A model generated the notes under the pieces. The model did no database searches, was not told where the DNA came from, and saw only the letters and a program-made list of their open reading frames with translations. Shown here one piece after another: positions 7,279-14,575 of a stretch of 24,932 bases of DNA. Numbering within the stretch: the stretch's first letter is position 1; each line of letters starts with the position of its first letter. The stretch is from the NCBI GenBank assembly GCA_910585665.1, contig CAJUFI010000031.1, positions 22,343 through 47,274 on the forward strand. The letters run 5' to 3'. The translations under genes and the position numbers were made by a program. This DNA is from an uncultured Acetatifactor sp. (GTDB lineage Bacteria > Bacillota > Clostridia > Lachnospirales > Lachnospiraceae).

Positions 7279-7579
7279 GACATAAATGTTCAGTTCAAAT
7301 CTCTGAAATCCTGCACATTCCCCACCGTACAGTCAACAGCCATATCGCTAAATACGAAAGCGGCGGCATGGAGACGCTCCTTCTGCTCTATGGCTTCTAT
7401 TTGGTCTGTCAATATGGATATTTTATCTCTATCCCAATAAATCCGATTCACGCACCTATACTGGCGGTCTATCTCTTGTTTTCGGTTTCTGCTTCTTTAC
7501 CGTACATGAGCCTTATGGTTAGGAATCAGCGGCGAAGCGCACAGCGATGGCAAAGAACATTACAGAAATGAACAGTACA
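7279..7579 (+). other. Unassigned stretch with short protein-like frames on both strands
   Basis: No complete gene is seen between the Fic stop and the ABC-operon promoter. On the plus strand, about 7290-7375 reads VQISEILHIPHRTVNSHIAKYESGG, a helix-turn-helix-like string resembling transposase N-termini. On the minus strand, a 68-codon open frame (about 7290-7500) reads RKQEIDRQYRCVNRIYWDRD and then a helical, charged continuation, without a good start. One of them may be a gene fragment; both cannot be. I could not assign either. Confidence 0.35.
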
Positions 7580-7608
7580 TTGCAATCCCCACAGGTCCAT
7601 ATTAAAAT
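7580..7608 (+). promoter_or_regulatory. Promoter of the ABC-exporter operon
   Basis: TTGCAA (7580-7585), 17-nt spacer, TAAAAT (7603-7608). The predicted start, about 7615, leaves a short leader with AAAGGAGAGG at 7628-7637 before the ATG at 7643. No operator-like repeat is evident. Confidence 0.55.
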
Positions 7609-7642
7609 AGATTCAGCGGAAACCATAAAGGAGAGGATACCA

Positions 7643-9418
7643 ATGTACAGAACAATGAAGTCATGCTTTTGTTCCATCTTTCAGGCTGTTCCCGGAAAGG
7701 CCATGCGGTATATGGGGTGCAAAGCCATTGCGGCCATACTGTTTCCGGCGAATGTGGTTCTGGTGGAACGATGCATCAGCTCTATGGAAGGGGCTTTCTA
7801 CCGGGAATTCTGGCTGACGTTCCCGGCCTTTCTCTTGTGCGCCTTTGTGCTGGTGGTGACAGAGCATTGCGGGCGCGTGGCGGACATGGAATTCACCCAG
7901 GAATTCACGGACGCATACATGCCGAAAGTGATTCACAGGCTGACCGGCATCCGCTATGGCTATTTCGAGGATGAGAAAGCCGCCGACGTCCTTTCGCGGC
8001 TGAACGGCGACCCGGCGGCAGCCCTGACGGGGCTTTTCAAAAAGATGGTGGACTGCATCGCGCTGCTGATACGCCTGTATGGGGCGGCCCTGATTTATTT
8101 CCGGCTGTCCGCGGCGGTGGGGCTGTCCCTGTTCCTGCTGCTGGGCCTCCAGGTCTATATCGGAATCCTTTCCCAGAGGGAAGTGGTCAAGCTGTTCGAG
8201 ACAGAGACCCAGGAGGAGAGGAAGCTGCAGTATCTGGGCAGTCTCCTGTGCGGGAAGGACTCCGTCTTTGACCTGAAGGTCAATCAGTCGGTGGCCTATG
8301 TGGAGGGCCTGCAGAAAAGGAAGGCCCGCCGGATTCTGAGGGACAGGGTCAGGATCTCCCTGAAAGCGGAAACCTACTATATGCTGAACCTGCTTCTGAT
8401 GCTGGCGTGGACCGGGGCATTGCTGTACTTTCTGGTGGCGAAGCTGGCGGCGGGGGAGCAGCCCTTTGGCCTGTTCGTGGCCCTGATGGGAAGCTATCCG
8501 GCATTGGCGGGGTACCAGAATGCCCTGTCCTACCATCTGTCTTCCATGAAGGGGGATCTGCTGGTGTACAGGGCTGTCTCAGAATTGTGGGACTATGAAG
8601 AGGAGCAGGGGGATTGTGAGCTGGCGGCGGGGGAGCCCTGTACCATTGAGTTCCGCCATGTCAGCTTCCGCTATCCGGGCATGGAAAGGTGGGCCTTGAA
8701 GGACATCAGCTTCCGGGTTCGCTCTGACGAAACCTTGGCGCTGGTGGGGGAAAACGGCTCCGGGAAGTCCACGGTGATCAAGCTGCTCTGCGGGCTCTAC
8801 CAGCCGGAGGAGGGGGAGATTCTGGCGGACGGGGAGATTCTGGCGGACGGGCAGCCCATAGGACAGCTGTCGCCGGAAAGCCGCAGGAAGCTTACAAGCG
8901 TGGTGTTCCAGGATTTTGAGAACTATTCCCTGACAGCGGGGGAGAACATCGGGCTTGGGAACGTGGCGCGCATGGACGACAGGGAAAGCATCCTAGAGGC
9001 GGCAAGGCGCGCCGGCGCGGCGGAGATTCTGGAGGGACTTCCCAAAGGGCCGGATACGCCTCTGAACCATCTGGAGGAGGACGGGGTGTCCCTGTCCGGA
9101 GGCCAGTGGCAGCGGCTGGCGATTGCCAGGGCCTATATGGCGGAGAGCGCTTTCTTTCTGCTGGACGAGCCCACCGCGTCCATGGATCCCATAGCGGAGA
9201 GCCGGATGTACCAGAGCTTTGTGGACATTTTGAAAGGAAAGGGCATCATACTGGTGTCCCACCGCCTGGCCAGCGCAAAGATGGCGGACCGCATCCTGGT
9301 GCTGGACGGGGGGACGCTGGCGCAGGACGGGACCCACGAGGGACTGATGCAGGCGGAGGGCATCTACAGGGAAATGTTCGAACGCCAGGCGGGATGGTAC
9401 CAGGCCCCTGCCAGCTGA
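7643..9418 (+). CDS. ABC exporter half-transporter (TMD-NBD), first subunit
   Basis: A 591-residue protein with an N-terminal membrane domain (hydrophobic helices over about residues 15-335) fused to an ATPase domain. Walker A is GENGSGKST at 369-377, the Q-loop lies in VVFQDFENYS, the signature LSGGQ is at 484-488, Walker B ends in Asp508-Glu509, and the switch His is His540. All motifs are intact, so it should hydrolyse ATP. The start at 7643 is set by the AAAGGAGAGG site; an upstream in-frame ATG at 7547 lies before the promoter. Arrangement and length match type I half-exporters that pair as dimers, and the next gene encodes the presumed partner. The ATPase domain carries an in-frame duplicated GEILAD just after Walker A. 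No substrate gene such as a peptide precursor or a modification enzyme is adjacent, so the cargo is unknown. Confidence 0.88.
   Translation: MYRTMKSCFCSIFQAVPGKAMRYMGCKAIAAILFPANVVLVERCISSMEGAFYREFWLTFPAFLLCAFVLVVTEHCGRVADMEFTQEFTDAYMPKVIHRLTGIRYGYFEDEKAADVLSRLNGDPAAALTGLFKKMVDCIALLIRLYGAALIYFRLSAAVGLSLFLLLGLQVYIGILSQREVVKLFETETQEERKLQYLGSLLCGKDSVFDLKVNQSVAYVEGLQKRKARRILRDRVRISLKAETYYMLNLLLMLAWTGALLYFLVAKLAAGEQPFGLFVALMGSYPALAGYQNALSYHLSSMKGDLLVYRAVSELWDYEEEQGDCELAAGEPCTIEFRHVSFRYPGMERWALKDISFRVRSDETLALVGENGSGKSTVIKLLCGLYQPEEGEILADGEILADGQPIGQLSPESRRKLTSVVFQDFENYSLTAGENIGLGNVARMDDRESILEAARRAGAAEILEGLPKGPDTPLNHLEEDGVSLSGGQWQRLAIARAYMAESAFFLLDEPTASMDPIAESRMYQSFVDILKGKGIILVSHRLASAKMADRILVLDGGTLAQDGTHEGLMQAEGIYREMFERQAGWYQAPAS
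8813..8848 (+). repeat. In-frame 18-bp tandem duplication inside the ABC ATPase domain
   Basis: GGGGAGATTCTGGCGGAC occurs at 8813-8830 and again at 8831-8848 without a mismatch, and doubles GEILAD in the beta-strand region after Walker A. Perfect identity suggests a recent slippage event; it is in frame and lies in a surface loop, so function may be retained. Confidence 0.85.
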
Positions 9419-9545
9419 CAGAAGCAGAGCGCCGGAAATATCGGAAGGTCGGGAACTGTAGAGAAACGGAACCGAAAGCAAGTAGGAACAGCAAGCAGAA
9501 AACCGGAACCTGGCATGCAGTACGAGACAGCAGGAGGCGCGGCGC

Positions 9546-11354
9546 ATGGCCGGAACAAAGAGACATACGATAGGAATGGGGATAGAGGAAATGAAGAATG
9601 GCAAATTGATTTTTCGTATTGTGAAGGCTGTCCTGAAGGCCGCTCCCGTGGCGGCTGTGACAGACGTGTCATGTTCTCTGGGGTTCGCCCTTTGTACGGC
9701 TTTTGGGACAGCCGTCCTGGCTGGGCTGTTCCTCCAGGCGCAGCGGCTGGCCGGGGGGATGGAGAGCGACAGCATCGCATGGCTGGCGGCTCTCTATCTG
9801 GGAATCCTGGCGCTGCGCAAGGGCCTGAATGTGGTCAGCGACATCACCGGCAACGTGGGCGTAGAGGAGACCTGCCGGTACGTATTCCGCAGAAAGCTCC
9901 ACAGAAAGGCGGCGTCTGTGCCCTACATCGACTTCGAGGACGCGGCGATCCATGACAGGCTGCTGCGGGCCAGGAATTGTGTGGAGAACATGGTCATAAC
10001 GGATATCTTCCACAATCTCCTGATAGTGGGGGAGTGCGTGTTCTCCGTGGCGGGCCTGATGGGGGTGATGATGAGCCTGTGCGCCTGGTATCTGCCGCTC
10101 CTGCTTTTGACCGTACTTCCCTATCTGGTCAGTAGGTTGAAAGCGGGGAAGGAGTTCTACCAGCTCCGCTGGTTCCAGGCGTCCCATGTCAGGAAGCGGG
10201 ATTATCTCTATTCCATATTTTCGTCGCCCAGGTCCCAGAGGGAGCTGCGGGTGTTCGGCTTCGGAGGCTATGTGAGGGAGAAATGGAAGCGGGAACATGA
10301 CCTGGTGGCGGAAGAGAACATTTCCTTCCGGAAGAAGGACAGCAGGCGCCTGATGTACTGTGAGGGCATGATCGCGCTGGGGTATGTGCTGAGCATCCTG
10401 CTGTCCGTGGTTCTGGTCTTTCGGGGGCAGATAGCCATAGGCGTGTTCGGGGCGGGAATTTTCGCCTTCCAGGAGGTGCAGCAGAGCACCCAGGCATTCT
10501 TTTCGCTGCTGGGATATGCCTTCGGCCAGATTCTGGAGGCGGACGATTATTTCGGCTTCCTTGACCTGGAGGAAGAGCAGGAAAGGACGGAACGGCTGCA
10601 GGATTTCTCGGGGCAGATTATAATGAAGGATGTGCGCTTCACCTATCCCAATGGGGGCAAACCGGCGCTCCAGGTGGAGGGGCTGACCATAAAGGCCGGA
10701 GAAAAGGTGGTGGTCGTAGGGGAGAACGGCAGCGGCAAGTCCACCTTGGTGAAGCTGTTGCTTGGCCTGTACGAGCCGGAGAGCGGCCAGATACGGTATG
10801 ACGGAAAAGAGATTACAAAGATACGGAAAGACGACTTCTCGGGCCTGGTGTCCGCCGTTTCCCAGGATTTCGTCTCCTATCACCTTCCGGTTCGCGACTT
10901 CATGGGGATTCACTGTCCCGAAAGCACAGTCAGCGACCACCGGATAGAATCCCTGCTGCGGAAAGTGGGCCTGGCGCAGCTGTCCGATCCGGAGGAATAC
11001 GGCAGGTGGCTGGGCAGGGAGTTCGGCGGCAGGGAATTGTCCGGGGGACAGTGGCAGCGGCTTGCCATCGCCGGGGCCATGGCCAAACCCTGCCAGCTGC
11101 TGTTCCTGGACGAGCCCACCAGCGCCCTGGATCCCGTCACGGAGCATGACATCCTCAGGCTGTTCCTGGAGATGGCCGAAGGCAAGACGGCAGTCATCAT
11201 CTCTCATCGGGTGGGGCTGTGCGCGCTGGCCCACAAGGTGGTGTACATGAAAGAGGGAAAGGTGAAGGCCGTGGGCTCCCATCAGGAACTGATGGAGTCC
11301 TGCGGGGAATACAGGACGTTTTATCAGGAACAGGCGAAATGGTATGCGGCCTGA
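9546..11354 (+). CDS. ABC exporter half-transporter (TMD-NBD), second subunit
   Basis: A 602-residue protein with a membrane domain (about residues 20-340) followed by an ATPase domain: Walker A GENGSGKST at 392-400, signature LSGGQ at 498-502, Walker B Asp522-Glu523, switch His554. The start at 9546 is supported by AGGAGG at 9532-9537 with 8-nt spacing; a later ATG at 9591 has a poorly spaced site. It follows the first subunit by 127 bp on the same strand with no terminator between, so the two are probably one operon and one heterodimeric exporter. Unlike many heterodimeric exporters, neither partner shows an obviously degenerate catalytic Glu or signature, so both ATP sites may be active. 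The region between the genes holds no recognisable ORF. Substrate unknown. Confidence 0.87.
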   Translation: MAGTKRHTIGMGIEEMKNGKLIFRIVKAVLKAAPVAAVTDVSCSLGFALCTAFGTAVLAGLFLQAQRLAGGMESDSIAWLAALYLGILALRKGLNVVSDITGNVGVEETCRYVFRRKLHRKAASVPYIDFEDAAIHDRLLRARNCVENMVITDIFHNLLIVGECVFSVAGLMGVMMSLCAWYLPLLLLTVLPYLVSRLKAGKEFYQLRWFQASHVRKRDYLYSIFSSPRSQRELRVFGFGGYVREKWKREHDLVAEENISFRKKDSRRLMYCEGMIALGYVLSILLSVVLVFRGQIAIGVFGAGIFAFQEVQQSTQAFFSLLGYAFGQILEADDYFGFLDLEEEQERTERLQDFSGQIIMKDVRFTYPNGGKPALQVEGLTIKAGEKVVVVGENGSGKSTLVKLLLGLYEPESGQIRYDGKEITKIRKDDFSGLVSAVSQDFVSYHLPVRDFMGIHCPESTVSDHRIESLLRKVGLAQLSDPEEYGRWLGREFGGRELSGGQWQRLAIAGAMAKPCQLLFLDEPTSALDPVTEHDILRLFLEMAEGKTAVIISHRVGLCALAHKVVYMKEGKVKAVGSHQELMESCGEYRTFYQEQAKWYAA

Positions 11355-11395
11355 ACGTTTCTGCGATAGAAACAGATACAGAATAACAGAACCCC

Positions 11396-11424
11396 TTGCA
11401 TTTTCCAGAATTGTCCATTATAAT
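11396..11424 (+). promoter_or_regulatory. Promoter of nrdDG
   Basis: A perfect TATAAT (11419-11424) lies 17 nt after TTGCAT (11396-11401), a weak -35 box. The predicted start, near 11431, falls on the first NrdR-like box, giving a leader of about 110 nt. Confidence 0.55.
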
Positions 11425-11429
11425 AGAAC

Positions 11430-11477
11430 GCACAAGATATAGAATGAAACATTGGAAACAGACACAAAATATAGAAA
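11430..11477 (+). promoter_or_regulatory. Tandem NrdR-box-like sites
   Basis: GCACAAGATATAGAAT (11430-11445) and ACACAAAATATAGAAA (11462-11477) share the core CACAA-x-ATATAGAA and start exactly 32 bp apart, about three helical turns. NrdR, the ATP/dATP-sensing repressor of ribonucleotide reductase genes, binds two such ACACwATATAT-like boxes with this spacing. Position just after the promoter of an nrdDG operon strengthens the call. The nrdR gene is not in the window. Confidence 0.6.
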
Positions 11478-11517
11478 ACGGCCGCATCCGTCAAAATCCG
11501 CGATGCGGCTTTCTATA
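11470..11517 (+). promoter_or_regulatory. Long leader hairpin before nrdD, overlapping the second NrdR-like box
   Basis: TATAGAAA (11470-11477) pairs with TTTCTATA (11510-11517) and GCCGCATC (11481-11488) with GATGCGGC (11502-11509); only ACG (11478-11480) bulges, and the loop is 13 nt. No T run follows. It ends 25 nt before the start codon. The arms share sequence with box 2, so DNA and RNA roles are hard to separate. Confidence 0.6.
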
Positions 11518-11541
11518 TGTGGACCAGGAGCGGAGGGTGAC

Positions 11542-13668
11542 ATGAGGATTCAGAAAAGAGACGGGCGGGTAGTGCCCTATGAAGAGGAGAAAATCGTAGC
11601 GGCCATCCAGAAAGCCAACAACGAGGTGGAGGAGAAGGACAGGGCAGACCAGGCTCTGGTGCAGGAGATACTGGAGGCCGTGCAGGGAGAGGGCAGGGAA
11701 CTGCAGGCCGTGGAGCATGTGCAGGACGTGATTGAGCAGCACCTGGTGCGGCACAATAAATACGTCCTCTCCAAGAAATATATGGTGTACCGTTACCAGA
11801 GGAGCCTGCTGCGCAAGTCCAACACCACGGACGAGTCCATCCTGAAGCTCATCCGCAACGAGAACAAGGAGCTGGCAGAGGAGAATTCCAACAAGAACAC
11901 CCGCCTGGCCTCCACCCAGCGGGACTATATCGCCGGGGAGGTTTCCCGGGACGTGACCAGGCGGATGCTGCTGCCGGAGCATATCTCCCTGGCCCACGAC
12001 AACGGCGTGCTCCACTTCCATGACGCGGACTATTTCATCCAGCCTATCTTCAACTGCTGCCTGATCGACATCAAGGACATGCTGGACAATGGTACATCCA
12101 TCAACGGAAAAATGATAGAATCCCCCAAAAGCTTCCAGGTGGCCTGCACCGTCACCACCCAGATCATCGCGGCGGTGGCCAGCAACCAGTACGGCGGGCA
12201 GTCCGTGAACATCAAGCACCTGGGGAAATACCTGCACAAGAGCCGGATGAAGTTCCGCGCCCAGCTGGACGAGGAATTCGGCAGCGCCCTGGAGGAGACG
12301 GCAAAGGAGAAAATCGTGGAGCTGCGCCTGCAGGATGAGCTGCGCTCCGGCGTGCAGACCATCCAGTACCAGATCAATACCCTGATGACTACAAATGGAC
12401 AGTCTCCTTTCGTGACCCTGTTCCTGCACATCGACGAGGAAGAAGAGTATGTGGAAGAGACCGTCCGAATCATCGAAGAGATCCTCAACCAGCGCCTGCA
12501 GGGCACGAAGAACGAGAAAGGGGTCTATGTGACGCCCGCGTTCCCGAAGCTGGTGTACGTGCTGGACGAGAACAACTGCCTGAAGGGCGGGAAGTACGAT
12601 TATGTCACCCGCCTGGCTGCCAGATGCTCGGCGAAGCGGATGTATCCTGACTATATTTCGGCCAAGAAGATGCGGGAGAATTATGAGGGCAATGTGTTCT
12701 CCTGCATGGGCTGCCGCTCCTTCCTGTCCCCCTGGAAGGACGAGAAGGGGAACTATAAATGGGAGGGGCGCTTCAACCAGGGGGTGGTCAGCCTGAACCT
12801 GCCGCAGATAGGCATCGTCTCCGAGGGCAATGAGGAGATCTTCTGGAAGCGGCTGGACGAGCGGCTGGGTCTGTGCTACGAGGCGCTGATGTGCAGGCAC
12901 AAGGCTCTGCTGGGCACGGTGTCCGACGTAAGCCCGATCCACTGGCAGTACGGAGCCATCGCCCGCCTCAGGAAGGGCGAGAAGATTGACAAGCTCCTGT
13001 ACGGCGGCTATTCCACCATGTCCCTGGGTTACATCGGCCTCTATGAGCTGACCTGGCTCATGAAGGGCTGTAGCCATACAGACCCCAAAGGCAAGGAGTT
13101 TGCCCTGCGGGTCATGGACCATCTGAAGGACGCCGCCGCCAGGTGGAAGGCGGAGACAGGCATCGGCTTCAGCCTATACGGCACGCCCGCCGAGACTCTG
13201 TGCTACCGTTTTGCCAGAATTGACAAGGAGAAGTACGGAGACATCCCCAACGTGACGGACAAGGGTTATTACACGAACTCTTATCATGTAGATGTGCGGG
13301 AAGATATAGATGCTTTTACGAAATTCCGTTTTGAGAGCGAGTTCCAGAACAAGTCTCTGGGTGGGGCGATCTCCTATGTGGAGGTGCCTAATCTCCAGAA
13401 CAACCTGGAGGCCGTGGAGGAAGTGATTCGTTTCATCTATGACAATATCCAGTATGGCGAGTTCAATACGAAGTCGGATTACTGTCATGTGTGCGGGTTC
13501 GATGGGGAGATTGTGGTCAATGACGACAATGAGTGGGAATGCCCCCAGTGCCACAACAAAGACCACTCCAGAATGAACGTCACCAGACGGACCTGCGGCT
13601 ATCTGGGGGAGAATTTCTGGAATATCGGCAAGACGAAGGAAATCAAGTCCAGGGTGATGCACCTATGA
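11542..13668 (+). CDS. nrdD: Anaerobic (class III) ribonucleoside-triphosphate reductase
   Basis: A 708-residue enzyme that reduces ribonucleoside triphosphates to deoxy forms for DNA synthesis without oxygen. The start at 11542 (GGAGGGTGAC before it) yields an N-terminal ATP-cone, about residues 1-90 (RIQKRDGRVVPYEEEKI), the allosteric site for ATP/dATP. The catalytic barrel contains NCCL and the SCMGCRS motif with Cys388/Cys391, one of which carries the thiyl radical. Near the C-terminus, CHVC (Cys648/651) and CPQC (Cys667/670) form the zinc site, and RRTCGYLG carries the glycyl radical residue, predicted Gly686. Length and motif order are normal. The stop overlaps the nrdG start (ATGA), so activase is made alongside. 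Likely NrdR-controlled. Confidence 0.96.
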   Translation: MRIQKRDGRVVPYEEEKIVAAIQKANNEVEEKDRADQALVQEILEAVQGEGRELQAVEHVQDVIEQHLVRHNKYVLSKKYMVYRYQRSLLRKSNTTDESILKLIRNENKELAEENSNKNTRLASTQRDYIAGEVSRDVTRRMLLPEHISLAHDNGVLHFHDADYFIQPIFNCCLIDIKDMLDNGTSINGKMIESPKSFQVACTVTTQIIAAVASNQYGGQSVNIKHLGKYLHKSRMKFRAQLDEEFGSALEETAKEKIVELRLQDELRSGVQTIQYQINTLMTTNGQSPFVTLFLHIDEEEEYVEETVRIIEEILNQRLQGTKNEKGVYVTPAFPKLVYVLDENNCLKGGKYDYVTRLAARCSAKRMYPDYISAKKMRENYEGNVFSCMGCRSFLSPWKDEKGNYKWEGRFNQGVVSLNLPQIGIVSEGNEEIFWKRLDERLGLCYEALMCRHKALLGTVSDVSPIHWQYGAIARLRKGEKIDKLLYGGYSTMSLGYIGLYELTWLMKGCSHTDPKGKEFALRVMDHLKDAAARWKAETGIGFSLYGTPAETLCYRFARIDKEKYGDIPNVTDKGYYTNSYHVDVREDIDAFTKFRFESEFQNKSLGGAISYVEVPNLQNNLEAVEEVIRFIYDNIQYGEFNTKSDYCHVCGFDGEIVVNDDNEWECPQCHNKDHSRMNVTRRTCGYLGENFWNIGKTKEIKSRVMHL

Positions 13669-14387
13669 ATTACGCAACAATCAAGAAGACAGATGTGGCC
13701 AACGGCCCCGGAATCCGGGTGTCCCTGTTCGTCAGCGGCTGCAGGCACCGCTGTAGGGGATGCTTCAACAGCGAGGCCTGGGACTTCCGGTATGGCCGGG
13801 AATACACCAAAGAGACGGAAGAAGAGATTCTGGAGGCCCTTGCGCCGGAGCATATCCGGGGCTTAAGCCTGCTGGGCGGGGAGCCCATGGAGCCGGAGAA
13901 CAGAGACACAGTCCTTTCCCTGGTAGAAAAGGTGCGTCAGCGCTATCCCGGAAAGGACATCTGGTGCTACACGGGTTACGACTATGAGAAGGATCTGCTT
14001 CAGTGGATAGAGCAGGAACTGTCCGGAAATGATGACGGAGAGACAGTACGAACCGGAATCCATGGATTGGAAAATGCAGCCCGGCCCGAGAGTGCTGTTC
14101 GGAACAATGAGGTACAGCAGTCTCTGGACGTGGACGGCAAAACGAAAGATAAACACATGTTCGAAAAAGGAGATTTAGAAGACACGCCCCCAGGTCAGGT
14201 GGCTCGGCTGCTGTCCCTGATAGACGTGCTGGTGGACGGCGAGTTCCGGGAGGAGGAAAAGAATCTCCGCCTTGCTTTCCGGGGTTCGGAGAACCAACGG
14301 CTGATTGACGTGAAGGAGTCCCGGCGGCAGGGCAGAGTGGTGTGCCTGGAAAAGCGCAGAGGGGAGTCCGCAGATGCGGCTCTATGA
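13665..14387 (+). CDS. nrdG: Anaerobic ribonucleotide reductase activase (radical SAM), with an insert
   Basis: A 240-residue radical-SAM enzyme that installs the glycyl radical on NrdD using a [4Fe-4S] cluster and S-adenosylmethionine. CRHRCRGC holds the cluster ligands Cys26, Cys30 and Cys33 (CxxxCxxC); GGEP (71-74) is the SAM-binding motif; WCYTGYDYEKDLL and LLSLIDVLVDGEF are the family's later blocks. Members are usually 155-180 residues long. Here about 60 polar residues (roughly 118-177, nt 14016-14195) separate those two blocks, and a further polar tail follows GRVVCLEK. The insert is in frame and has no recognisable domain. The start overlaps the nrdD stop by four bases, which fixes the coupling. 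Function is confident; the role of the insert is unknown. Confidence 0.93.
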   Translation: MNYATIKKTDVANGPGIRVSLFVSGCRHRCRGCFNSEAWDFRYGREYTKETEEEILEALAPEHIRGLSLLGGEPMEPENRDTVLSLVEKVRQRYPGKDIWCYTGYDYEKDLLQWIEQELSGNDDGETVRTGIHGLENAARPESAVRNNEVQQSLDVDGKTKDKHMFEKGDLEDTPPGQVARLLSLIDVLVDGEFREEEKNLRLAFRGSENQRLIDVKESRRQGRVVCLEKRRGESADAAL

Positions 14388-14432
14388 CGATAGATTGATA
14401 TTTCGTGATTCCATGAACGAAATTACAGAAAA

Positions 14433-14472
14433 GATGCACACAAACCGCGTGTCCTTGTAGTTTGTGTGCATT
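14433..14472 (-). terminator. Hairpin A between convergent operons; terminator for the sigma operon
   Basis: ATGCACACAAAC (14434-14445) and GTTTGTGTGCAT (14460-14471) form a perfect 12-bp stem with a 14-nt loop. Read on the minus strand the stem is followed by CTTTTC, which suits termination of the operon coming from 16391. Confidence 0.6.
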
Positions 14473-14479
14473 TCGCATG

Positions 14480-14545
14480 CCAGATACAGCATACAGTGCT
14501 GCGGTTTTCGTCCAGGGCGGAGCGCTGTATGCTGTATCTGGTTTT
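14480..14545 (+). terminator. Hairpin B between convergent operons; terminator for nrdDG
   Basis: CCAGATACAGCATACAG (14480-14496) and CTGTATGCTGTATCTGG (14525-14541) are perfect 17-bp complements; one wobble and three further pairs can extend the stem to 21. TTTT (14542-14545) follows on the plus strand. The loop repeats a sequence found just downstream (see 14501-14560). Confidence 0.7.
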
Positions 14546-14560
14546 CATCCAAGGCGGAGC
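14501..14560 (+). repeat. Near-identical direct repeat at the edge of hairpin B
   Basis: GGTTTTCGTCCAGGGCGGAG (14502-14521) recurs as GGTTTTCATCCAAGGCGGAG (14540-14559) with two mismatches, 38 bp apart. One copy lies in the loop of hairpin B, the other begins at its T run. This looks like a local duplication or a worn repetitive element. Confidence 0.65.
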
Positions 14561-14575
14561 AGCCGGACGCATGGG

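Noticed and set aside
9669..11282. 537-codon minus-strand frame opposite the second ABC gene
   Set aside because: All ABC motifs are on the plus strand; the minus frame has no start signal or family resemblance.
11452..11541. Longer nrdD start
   Set aside because: It would translate the leader hairpin and lacks a ribosome site; the ATP-cone starts correctly at 11542.
11491..13122. 543-codon minus-strand frame opposite nrdD
   Set aside because: nrdD is unmistakable on the plus strand; the opposite frame is open only because of GC-rich codon bias.
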